DNA from: an uncultured Clostridia bacterium
GTDB lineage: Bacteria > Bacillota > Clostridia > TANB77 > CAG-508
Direction: 5' to 3'
Length of the DNA: 5,917 nucleotides
Assembly: GCA_947631385.1 (NCBI GenBank)
Contig: CANRLE010000063.1
Location: 1-5,917 of the forward strand
The notes under the pieces were generated by a model that was not told the DNA's origin, made no database searches, and saw only the letters and a program-made list of their open reading frames with translations. The position numbers and the translations under genes were made by a program. Shown here one piece after another: positions 1 through 5,893 of this stretch (within the stretch, counting starts at the first letter, position 1; the number at the start of each line of letters is the position of its first letter).

Positions 1-838
1 TCCATCCTTCTCCTTTACATACCTTGCAACCTTTTCCTCCACATACAAAGCAAGATACGTCTGCTTCTGCACTTGGCTCTGTAAATGGGAAATGATGTGG
101 TCTAAATCTTATTTTTGTATTCTCACCTAGACATTTTTTTGCAAACATTTCTAATGTTCCTTTTAAATCTGTCATTGCTATATTTTTATCTACCACTAGT
201 CCTTCTATTTGATGAAATACTGGTGAATGTGTAGCATCTACACTATCAGAACGATATACTGCTCCCGGACAAATTATTTTTATTGGTGGCTTTTGAGTTT
301 CCATTACTCTTGCTTGGACAGGTGATGTTTGACTTCTCAACACTATATCTTCTGTTATATAAAAAGTATCTTGCAAATCTCTTGCTGGATGGTCTGGTGG
401 TGTATTTAGTTTATCAAAGTTATAAATTGCTTTTTCTACCTCAGGACCATCAGCTATTTGATATCCCATACCTAAAAATATTTCTTCTACTTCATTGATA
501 ATTTGTGTTATTGGATGTAAAGTTCCTAATTTTATTTTTTTACTTGGTTCTGTAACATCTATATTTTCTGTTTCTAATTTTTTTTCTAATTCTTTTCTCT
601 TAAATTCTTTCTCTTTTTCTTGCAATAATGTTTCTAATTCATCTTTTATTTGATTTACTAATTCTCCAACAACTGGTCTTTCTTCTGGCTGTAAACTTCC
701 CATTCCTTTAAGTATTGCTGTCAATTCTCCCTTTTTTCCAAGATATTTTACTTTGATATCATTTAATTGCTTTTCGTCTGTACATTTTTCTATTTCTTTC
801 AATGAATTTTCTTTCATTTTTGCAATTTGCTCTTTCAT
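1..838 (-). CDS. pheS: Phenylalanine--tRNA ligase alpha subunit, partial (C-terminus beyond the left edge)
   Basis: PheS pairs with PheT in the cytoplasmic alpha2beta2 enzyme that charges tRNA-Phe with phenylalanine. The open frame runs from ATG at 838 to the window edge without a stop, giving 279 codons; the family is usually about 330-350 residues, so the C-terminal class II motif 3 is missing here. An N-terminal coiled, Lys/Glu-rich arm (about residues 1-95, tRNA-binding type) precedes the class II catalytic core. Clear family signatures are RSQTSPVQARVM (168-179), YRSDSVDATHSPVFHQIEGL (195-214, motif 2 region) and RPHHFPFTEPSAE. Four cysteines (C263, C266, C271, C274) form the CxxC-GGKG-CxxC insertion that I recall from many Firmicute PheS proteins. 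The start is supported by AGGAG at 850-846, 7 bases upstream. pheT would be expected next, to the left, outside the window. Its own promoter and a leader hairpin lie just upstream. Confidence 0.96.
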   Translation of the reverse strand, partial: MKEQIAKMKENSLKEIEKCTDEKQLNDIKVKYLGKKGELTAILKGMGSLQPEERPVVGELVNQIKDELETLLQEKEKEFKRKELEKKLETENIDVTEPSKKIKLGTLHPITQIINEVEEIFLGMGYQIADGPEVEKAIYNFDKLNTPPDHPARDLQDTFYITEDIVLRSQTSPVQARVMETQKPPIKIICPGAVYRSDSVDATHSPVFHQIEGLVVDKNIAMTDLKGTLEMFAKKCLGENTKIRFRPHHFPFTEPSAEADVSCFVCGGKGCKVCKGEGW

Positions 839-845
839 ATTTACT

Positions 846-850
846 CTCCT
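846..850 (-). promoter_or_regulatory. Ribosome binding site of pheS
   Basis: AGGAG on the minus strand, 7 bases before the ATG at 838, within a purine-rich run. It fixes the pheS start and lies after the leader hairpin, so the hairpin does not directly cover it. Confidence 0.8.
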
Positions 851-863
851 TTTTCACACCAAA

Positions 864-897
864 AGTCATCTCATCCCTTTATTGGGACGAAATGACT
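864..897 (-). terminator. Leader hairpin of pheS, T-box-terminator-like
   Basis: Minus-strand RNA can form a 14-bp stem with arms AGUCAUUUCGUCCC (897-884) and GGGAUGAGAUGACU (877-864) and a 6-base loop AAUAAA. Two of the pairs are G-U wobbles, which pair only in the minus-strand RNA; the plus strand would have two C/A mismatches, so the structure belongs to this direction. It is followed by only a short T run (864-861) and then GG. The UCGUCCC...GGGAUGA core resembles the terminator arm of T-box leaders of aminoacyl-tRNA synthetase genes, but no T-box sequence (GGUGGNACC type) or specifier stem is visible upstream. It may act as the nrdDG terminator, as a pheS attenuator, or as both. The structure is seen; the role is inferred. 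Confidence 0.65.
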
Positions 898-922
898 ATC
901 TTACATAGTACTCATAAATAAT

Positions 923-951
923 ATTTTAACATATTTACTAATTTTTTACAA
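923..951 (-). promoter_or_regulatory. Promoter of pheS
   Basis: -35 TTGTAA (951-946), a 17-base spacer and -10 TAAAAT (928-923), with TG one base before the -10 (extended -10). Transcription would start near 916-915, giving a leader of about 77 bases. The -35 box lies within the last codons of nrdG. This indicates that pheS can be transcribed independently of nrdDG. Confidence 0.65.
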
Positions 952-1411
952 GTACTTTTTTAACATCTATAACTCTTTGGTTTGAAGAACCACGCCATTC
1001 TAATTTTGGGTCGTGCAATTCATCAACATATTGTCCATCTATTAGGACATCAATATACTGTAAAACCTCTTTATCTTTCAAATCTTTGTCAAATAGAAAA
1101 CCTGTCCAGCACCATATCGTTTTGTCTGGGAACTTTTCTTTGAAAGCTTTTGCTAATTTTGTAGTTCCCTCTATATTTTTAGGATGCATTGGCTCTCCAC
1201 CCAAAATAGATAAGCCTACAATGTTTTCATTTTCACACAAAGAAAGTATATGTTTTATGGTTTCTTCTGTAAATTCTTTTCCTCCATTAAAATCATGTGT
1301 CTCTTGATTAAAACAATTTTTGCAATTAAATGTGCATCCTTGCATAAATACTGATACTCTAACTCCCGGTCCGTTTGAAATATCCATTTTTCTAATTTTA
1401 TTGTATCTCAT
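938..1411 (-). CDS. nrdG: Anaerobic ribonucleoside-triphosphate reductase activating protein (radical SAM activase)
   Basis: NrdG is a small iron-sulfur enzyme that cleaves S-adenosylmethionine and places the glycyl radical on NrdD, making the reductase active in the absence of oxygen. The 157-residue length fits the family. The radical-SAM cluster motif CxxxCxxC is present as C26, C30, C33 in the context MQGCTFNCKNCFN, preceded by the typical NGPGVR (13-18). The SAM-binding GGEP follows at 71-74, and the family-typical IWCWTGF is downstream. Its ATG overlaps the nrdD stop by one base (TAATG), so the two are probably translationally coupled. An AAGGA-type ribosome binding site lies inside the end of nrdD, about 9-10 bases upstream. 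The last codons contain the -35 box of the pheS promoter. No key residue is missing. Confidence 0.97.
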   Translation of the reverse strand: MRYNKIRKMDISNGPGVRVSVFMQGCTFNCKNCFNQETHDFNGGKEFTEETIKHILSLCENENIVGLSILGGEPMHPKNIEGTTKLAKAFKEKFPDKTIWCWTGFLFDKDLKDKEVLQYIDVLIDGQYVDELHDPKLEWRGSSNQRVIDVKKVLVKN

Positions 1412-3570
1412 TATTCATCATCCTTATTATCAATATGTAATACTCTTTCTTTTATTTCTTGTGTTCTTCCTTTGTTCCAGAAATTACTTCCAATATAACC
1501 ACAAGTTCTTCTTGCTACATTTAATGTATTGTGATCTCTGTTACCACAATTTGGGCAATACCATTCTAAGTCATCATCTATAAGAATTTCTCCATCATAA
1601 CCACATTTTTGACAATAATCTGATTTTGTATTTAATTCTGCATACATGATATTATCATAAATAAATTGAATAACTTGTAAAACTGCATCAATATTGTTTT
1701 GTAAATTAGGTGTTTCAATATATGAGATTGCTCCTCCTGGGCTCAATTGTTGAAATTCGCTTTCTAATTTTAATTTAGAAAATGCGTCTATTTCTTCAAA
1801 TACTGGCACATGGTATGAATTTGTAATGTAATCTCTATCAGTAATTCCTTCAATTTTTCCAAATCTCTTTTGCAAACATTTTGCAAATTTATATGTAGTT
1901 GATTCAATTGGTGTTCCATAAACACTATAATCTATATTTTCTGCTTCTTTCCATTCTTTGCATTTATCATTTAGTTTTTGCATTACTTTTAATCCAAATT
2001 CTTTACCCTTACCATTATCAGTATGGCTACATCCTGTCATATATTTTACACATTCATATAATCCAGCATAACCAAGTGAAATAGTTGAATATCCGTTGTG
2101 CAATAATTCATGAATACTTTCTCCTTTTTCTAGTCTTGCTAAAGCTCCATGTTGCCACAAAATTGGTGCTACATCACTTGTTGCTTTACTTAATCTTTGA
2201 TGTCTTGCTTGTAATGCCCTATGGCATAACTCTAGTCTCTTTTCATAAATATCCCAGAAAGTCTCCATGTCTTTTCCTGATGATAATGCAACATCTACTA
2301 AATTGATTGTTACTACACCTTGATTAAATCTACCATAGTATTTTGGTTTGTTAGTTTTTGGATCAACATATGGTGTTAAGAATGAACGGCATCCCATACA
2401 TGGATAACAGTTTCCATTACCATTTTTATCGATTTTTAATTCTAACATTTTCTTTTCTGAAATATAGTCTGGCACTAATCTTTTTGCTGTACATTTTGCT
2501 GCTAATTCTGTTAAATACCAATATTTACTGTCTTTTTTAATATTGTCTTCTTCCAAAATATATAATAATTTAGGAAATGCTGGTGTAACTCTAACACCTT
2601 TTTCATTTTTAAATCCTAATATTCTTTGATTTAAAAATTCTTCTATAATCATTGCTAATTCATCTTTGTATTCATCTGTTTCACCTAAGTACATACATAC
2701 TGATAAGAATGGTGCTTGCCCATTAGTATTTGTCATAGAATTTACTTGATAATTAAAAGTTTGTACTCCATCTTCTACTTCTTTTTTGGTATCTTGCATT
2801 GCAAAATCTTTTGCAGTTTTTTCGTCTAATCCTCTTTCTTTGTATTTTTTTACATATTTGTCATAACTAGCACGAACAAAAGGTGCTAAATGACTTAATG
2901 TTATTGTTGCTCCACCATAACTAGAAGATGTAACTGCTAGGATAATTTGTGTTGCAATAGTAGCTGCAGTAATAAATCTATGTGGTTTTTCTATCATAAC
3001 TCCATTTATAATTGTACCATTTTGTAACATATCTTCTAAGTTAATTAATTCACAATTGTGTAATGCATTTTGTGCAAAATAATCTGCATCATGGAAATGT
3101 ATAATTCCTTCGTCATGTGCTTTTACTATATCTTCTGGTAATAAAAATCTTCTTGTTATATCTGTACTTGTTATACCTGCTAGATAATCTCTTTGTGTTG
3201 TTACTACTTTTGCATTTTTATTAGAATTTTCATTATTCCAATAATCATTTTCTCCTTCAATTAATTCCTTAATTGATTGGTCTGTTGTATTGGCTTTTCT
3301 TACTAATTCTCTAGTATAACGGTAAGTAATATATTTTTTTGCTAATTCATATTTTCCATATTCCATTAATTTTTCTTCTATAATGTCTTGTATATCTTCT
3401 ACTAAAATTCTTGGCTTATTTAATTCTTCAATGTATTTTATAATTTCTTCAATTTTTTCTTTTGTAAGTTTTTCATTTCTACCTACTTCATTATTTGCTT
3501 TTTGAATTGCAATTCTTATTTTTTCTGGATTATAATCAACTATTGTTCCATCTCTTTTTATAATTTTCAT
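1411..3570 (-). CDS. nrdD: Anaerobic (class III) ribonucleoside-triphosphate reductase, catalytic subunit
   Basis: NrdD reduces ribonucleoside triphosphates to deoxyribonucleotides by glycyl-radical chemistry and is the oxygen-sensitive DNA-precursor enzyme of anaerobes. Residues 1 to about 90 are an ATP-cone regulatory domain (MKIIKRDGT, then VEDIQDIIEEKL). The catalytic barrel follows, with C173 (NALHNCELINL) and C394 in CYPCMGCRSFL as the expected active-site and finger-loop cysteines. Near the C-terminus a zinc site is formed by C653/C656 and C672/C675, and the radical glycine is G691 in RRTCGYIG. The frame is open back to an ATG at 3588, but that ATG has no ribosome binding site and lies only about 10 bases from the predicted transcript start. 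The ATG at 3570 has AGGGGG nine bases upstream and gives the family-typical N-terminus, so I use it (719 residues, a normal length). It is followed directly by nrdG. The protein appears intact. Confidence 0.97.
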   Translation of the reverse strand: MKIIKRDGTIVDYNPEKIRIAIQKANNEVGRNEKLTKEKIEEIIKYIEELNKPRILVEDIQDIIEEKLMEYGKYELAKKYITYRYTRELVRKANTTDQSIKELIEGENDYWNNENSNKNAKVVTTQRDYLAGITSTDITRRFLLPEDIVKAHDEGIIHFHDADYFAQNALHNCELINLEDMLQNGTIINGVMIEKPHRFITAATIATQIILAVTSSSYGGATITLSHLAPFVRASYDKYVKKYKERGLDEKTAKDFAMQDTKKEVEDGVQTFNYQVNSMTNTNGQAPFLSVCMYLGETDEYKDELAMIIEEFLNQRILGFKNEKGVRVTPAFPKLLYILEEDNIKKDSKYWYLTELAAKCTAKRLVPDYISEKKMLELKIDKNGNGNCYPCMGCRSFLTPYVDPKTNKPKYYGRFNQGVVTINLVDVALSSGKDMETFWDIYEKRLELCHRALQARHQRLSKATSDVAPILWQHGALARLEKGESIHELLHNGYSTISLGYAGLYECVKYMTGCSHTDNGKGKEFGLKVMQKLNDKCKEWKEAENIDYSVYGTPIESTTYKFAKCLQKRFGKIEGITDRDYITNSYHVPVFEEIDAFSKLKLESEFQQLSPGGAISYIETPNLQNNIDAVLQVIQFIYDNIMYAELNTKSDYCQKCGYDGEILIDDDLEWYCPNCGNRDHNTLNVARRTCGYIGSNFWNKGRTQEIKERVLHIDNKDDE

Positions 3571-3578
3571 TTTACATT

Positions 3579-3584
3579 TCCCCC
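3579..3584 (-). promoter_or_regulatory. Ribosome binding site that decides the nrdD start
   Basis: Minus-strand AGGGGG sits 8-9 bases before the ATG at 3570. The alternative ATG at 3588 is preceded by AAATAAAG with no Shine-Dalgarno match, and this site would then lie inside the gene. It therefore supports the shorter start. Confidence 0.7.
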
Positions 3585-3604
3585 TCATCTTTATTTGTGT
3601 TTAA

Positions 3605-3613
3605 ATTATACCA
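3605..3613 (-). promoter_or_regulatory. Extended -10 promoter of nrdDG
   Basis: Minus-strand TGG followed by a consensus TATAAT (3610-3605) gives an extended -10 element and a predicted start near 3598, with a leader of about 28 bases. At the 17-base distance the -35 hexamer would be ACAAAA (3633-3628), a poor match that overlaps the adjacent palindrome. A weak -35 with a strong extended -10 is a common layout for regulated promoters. Confidence 0.65.
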
Positions 3614-3628
3614 TAAAAAAATAAAGTT

Positions 3629-3648
3629 TTTGTTGCAATTGCAACAAA
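3629..3648. promoter_or_regulatory. Perfect 20-bp palindrome, probable operator of nrdDG
   Basis: TTTGTTGCAATTGCAACAAA is identical on both strands. Its centre is about 40.5 bases upstream of the predicted nrdD transcript start, and it overlaps the position of the weak -35 box. It lies upstream of the transcript start, so it probably works as DNA bound by a dimeric regulator rather than as RNA. The outer TTGTT...AACAA matches the ends of the Rex (redox-sensing repressor) box TTGTTAAnnnnTTAACAA, but the inner GC pairs differ. The -40.5 position also suits a Crp/Fnr-type activator. It does not resemble paired NrdR boxes. The palindrome is certain; the regulator is unknown. Confidence 0.6.
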
Positions 3649-3650
3649 TT

Positions 3651-3679
3651 AGGAGTAAGATTTTTATAATCTTACTCCT
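3651..3679 (-). terminator. Hairpin terminator downstream of the MATE-kinase gene
   Basis: A perfect 11-bp stem (AGGAGTAAGAT / ATCTTACTCCT, 3651-3661 and 3669-3679) with a 7-base loop begins 16 bases after the stop of the transporter gene. The sequence that follows on the minus strand is AATTTGTTG, a weak T tract, so termination may be partial. No gene faces it on the plus strand. It runs almost directly into the 20-bp palindrome. Confidence 0.6.
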
Positions 3680-3695
3680 TCAAGGAAAATTGTTT

Positions 3696-5714
3696 TTATT
3701 TCATTTGTGTTACAATTTTATTACAAAATTTTTCTTTTACTAATCCACAAATCAAATCCGCAGATTTCTCTACTCCTAAGGTATCACTATTAATGCAAAT
3801 GTCGTAGTTAGCAGGATTATTCCATTCTTTTTCTGTGTAATATTTATAATGATTTGCTCTTAACTTGTCAATTCTCTTAATTTCTTTTTCTGCCTTATCC
3901 TTTTCAAATCCATAAATATCTGTTGCTCTTTTAATTTTATTTTTCATATCACTATAAACAAATACTTTGAAAACATTTTTTCTATCTTGTAATATAAAAT
4001 CTGCACATCTACCAATTATGACACATGACTCTTTATCTGCAACTTCTTTTATTAATTCAGATTCTTTCAAAAACAATTCATCTGCATTATTTAATCCTAT
4101 ATAATAACCATTATTTAAGCTTTCTAATGCATTTCTTTTCTGTTCATTTTTTTCTATGTACTCTGCTGACAATCCAGTTTCTTGTGCTATTTTTTCAATA
4201 AAATCTTTGTCATAGAATTTGATCCCTAATTTATCAGCAATTAATCTTCCTACATATCTTCCGCCTGAACCATATTCTCTTGCAATTGTAATAACAACTT
4301 GTTCTTGTAATTGATTATCTGTGCTAGTATCATCAATTAATGCTTCGCTCTTATGACTTTCGTTTTTCAATTTTTTAACTTCAAAAATAATTAAAATTAT
4401 TGCTATAACAAATGCTAATCCATCAGCTACTGGTCCTGCATATAAAACTCCCATAAGTCCAAATATACTACTCAATATTACCATAGATGGTATCAAGAAG
4501 GCAATTTGCCTTGATAGTGATAATACCGCACTTTTGATACTTTTTCCAATTGCTTGAAAGAATATACCTGATGGTATTTGAATTCCATTACAAATGCATA
4601 ATAAAAGATATGTTCTAAATGCTAAGCAAGCAAATTCCATATAATTACTATCACCATTACCAAAAATAGAAATCAATTTTTCTGGTATAGTTTGGAATAA
4701 AATAAATGCAATTGTGCTAATAACAAGGCTTAAACCTAATACCATTTTTAAAGTTTTCTTTACTCTATCAAATTTTCTTGCTCCATAATTATATCCAAAA
4801 ATAGGTTGTGAACCTGCTGCAATACCAATTATAATACTATTTAAAATTTGACTTATTTTCATAACAATTCCAAGTACAGTTATTGGTATTTCTGATCCAA
4901 ATTTTGATTCTGCTCCATATTTTGCTAATAAATTGTTTTCAACTGCTACTACAAAAACAAAGCTCATCTGAGTAATAAAGCTACTAATTCCTAAACCTGC
5001 AACTCTTTTTCCTATACTTAATCTAAGGTGAAATGCCTCTTTGTTTAAAATAATAGATTTAAATTTTTTAAGATATGCTATGTTTAAAATAAATGTAACA
5101 AATTGACTAAATATTGTTGCTATTGCCGCTCCTTCTACTCCCATATGAAATACAAATATAAGTATTGGATCTAATATAATGTTTAATACTGCTCCTGTTA
5201 CCATTGTTGTCATTGAAAATTTAGGACTTCCATCTGCTCGAATAATTGAATTCAACGTTGTTCCTATCATCATAAAAGGTAAGCCCATTGCAATTATGCC
5301 TCCATATTTTAATGCATAATCTCTTAAATTATCTGTACAGCCAAATATGTTTAAAAGCTGTGGTAGAAAGATTAAAGTAATTGCACAAAATATTATTGCT
5401 ATGATAACTGATATAAGAATTCCATTTCCTACTCCTTTTGCCGCTTCCTCTTTTTTCTTTTCACCTAATTTTAAACTTAAATAACTAGCTGCACCATCTC
5501 CTAACATTAATGCAAATGCTAAACATATCATTGTTAATGGGAACACAACATTTGTTGCTCCATTTCCTAGATATCCTACTCCATGTCCTATAAATATTTG
5601 GTCTACTATGTTATATAAAGAGTTTACTAGTAGTGATATTATACATGGTATTGAGAATTTTTTGATTAGTTTTCCTATTTTTTCTGTTCCTAATATGTTT
5701 TCTTCTTTTTCCAC
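3696..5714 (-). CDS. MATE-family efflux transporter fused to a C-terminal cytidylate-kinase-like domain
   Basis: Residues about 8-450 are a MATE exporter of the MepA-like kind: 12 hydrophobic segments expected in two halves, with typical ILGTEKIGKLIKKFSIP, SLLVNSLYNIVDQIFIGHGVG, the half-repeat AAGSQPIFGYNYGA and FFQAIGKS. Such proteins sit in the cytoplasmic membrane and export drugs or metabolites by sodium or proton antiport. A charged linker (about 450-470) leads to residues 473-672, a complete cytidylate-kinase-like domain (Cytidylate_kin2 type): VVITIAREYGSGG (nucleotide-binding loop at 482-486 without the usual Lys), FYDKDFI, IIGRCADFIL, RIDKLRANHYKYYT and NPANYDICINS. The frame is unbroken across the join. 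The frame opens at an ATG (5783), but this lies on the predicted transcript start and has no ribosome binding site. ATG 5723 directly abuts GAAAGGG, whereas GTG 5714 is nine bases from it and is preferred (672 residues). Substrate and kinase role are unknown. Confidence 0.88.
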   Translation of the reverse strand: MEKEENILGTEKIGKLIKKFSIPCIISLLVNSLYNIVDQIFIGHGVGYLGNGATNVVFPLTMICLAFALMLGDGAASYLSLKLGEKKKEEAAKGVGNGILISVIIAIIFCAITLIFLPQLLNIFGCTDNLRDYALKYGGIIAMGLPFMMIGTTLNSIIRADGSPKFSMTTMVTGAVLNIILDPILIFVFHMGVEGAAIATIFSQFVTFILNIAYLKKFKSIILNKEAFHLRLSIGKRVAGLGISSFITQMSFVFVVAVENNLLAKYGAESKFGSEIPITVLGIVMKISQILNSIIIGIAAGSQPIFGYNYGARKFDRVKKTLKMVLGLSLVISTIAFILFQTIPEKLISIFGNGDSNYMEFACLAFRTYLLLCICNGIQIPSGIFFQAIGKSIKSAVLSLSRQIAFLIPSMVILSSIFGLMGVLYAGPVADGLAFVIAIILIIFEVKKLKNESHKSEALIDDTSTDNQLQEQVVITIAREYGSGGRYVGRLIADKLGIKFYDKDFIEKIAQETGLSAEYIEKNEQKRNALESLNNGYYIGLNNADELFLKESELIKEVADKESCVIIGRCADFILQDRKNVFKVFVYSDMKNKIKRATDIYGFEKDKAEKEIKRIDKLRANHYKYYTEKEWNNPANYDICINSDTLGVEKSADLICGLVKEKFCNKIVTQMK

Positions 5715-5723
5715 TTTTTTCAT

Positions 5724-5730
5724 CCCTTTC
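5724..5730 (-). promoter_or_regulatory. Ribosome binding site deciding the MATE-kinase start
   Basis: Minus-strand GAAAGGG has no gap before ATG 5723 but is 9 bases from GTG 5714. This favours GTG, though ATG 5723 would add only three residues and cannot be excluded. Confidence 0.45.
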
Positions 5731-5734
5731 GCAT

Positions 5735-5769
5735 AAAAAGACAACACTTGTATTTGTGTTGTTCTTTTT
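5735..5769 (-). terminator. Leader hairpin with T tract upstream of the MATE-kinase gene (possible attenuator)
   Basis: ACAACAC (minus strand 5762-5756) pairs with GTGTTGT (5747-5741) around the loop AAATACAA. The stem extends, past one bulged base, through an AAAAAG/CTTTTT pairing. On the minus strand the stem is followed by CTTTTTA, as in an intrinsic terminator, and all of this falls between the predicted transcript start (about 5782) and the coding start. On the plus strand it also ends in a run of six T, so it would work in both directions. It has few G-C pairs and no obvious alternative antiterminator was found, so attenuation is only a possibility. Confidence 0.4.
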
Positions 5770-5788
5770 TCGCTTTTCAGCATTATTC

Positions 5789-5817
5789 ATTTTAACATTT
5801 ATAAATTTTTTTGTCAA
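5789..5817 (-). promoter_or_regulatory. Promoter of the MATE-kinase gene
   Basis: Perfect -35 TTGACA (5817-5812), a 17-base spacer and -10 TAAAAT (5794-5789) with TG one base upstream of it. The predicted start is near 5782. This is the strongest promoter match in the window. Because it places the transcript start at 5782-5783, it argues against translation from the ATG at 5783. Confidence 0.8.
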
Positions 5818-5852
5818 TACTGCCTTGTTATCACTTTTATAAAATGTGAAAT

Positions 5853-5893
5853 AAAAAGTTAAATGCAAGTATTTTAAAAATTAGTTGCATTTA
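5853..5893 (-). terminator. Terminator-like hairpin of an upstream gene outside the window
   Basis: The minus strand has a 9-bp stem TAAATGCAA (5893-5885) / TTGCATTTA (5868-5860) with a 16-base AT-rich loop, followed by ACTTTTTATTT (T run 5857-5853). All three minus-strand frames entering from the right edge meet a stop by 5891; one of them ends at TAA 5893-5891, exactly at the stem. This fits the 3' end of a gene on the same strand just beyond the window, but which frame is coding cannot be told from so few codons. The stem is A/T-rich, so termination strength is uncertain. Confidence 0.5.

Noticed and set aside
283..498. 71-codon plus-strand open frame
   Set aside because: It lies wholly antisense to the well-conserved pheS sequence and encodes a low-complexity Leu/Tyr-rich product, typical of the reverse strand of an AT-rich gene.
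901..915. Tiny frame ATG AGT ACT ATG TAA at the start of the pheS leader, considered as a leader peptide for attenuation
   Set aside because: It has no phenylalanine codons and no ribosome binding site, so it does not fit classical Phe attenuation.
1086..1583. Plus-strand open frames of 73 and 87 codons opposite nrdG and the nrdD end
   Set aside because: Antisense to strongly conserved coding sequence, without ribosome binding sites or recognisable protein features.
1899..2540. Three plus-strand open frames of 60-73 codons opposite nrdD
   Set aside because: Shadows of nrdD; hydrophobic low-complexity translations and no start signals.
3589..3650. NrdR boxes at the nrdDG promoter
   Set aside because: I looked for a tandem pair of about 16-bp ACACWATATATWGTGT-like boxes and saw none; the single palindrome there has a different sequence.
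5720..5734. Four-codon frame ATG CGA AAG GGA TGA just before the exporter start
   Set aside because: No ribosome binding site and no sign of function; it overlaps the site that serves the main gene.
5611..5868. 85-codon minus-strand open frame overlapping the 5' end of the exporter gene
   Set aside because: Out of frame with the conserved MATE sequence, begins upstream of the predicted promoter near a terminator-like hairpin, and has a low-complexity Lys/Asn-rich product.
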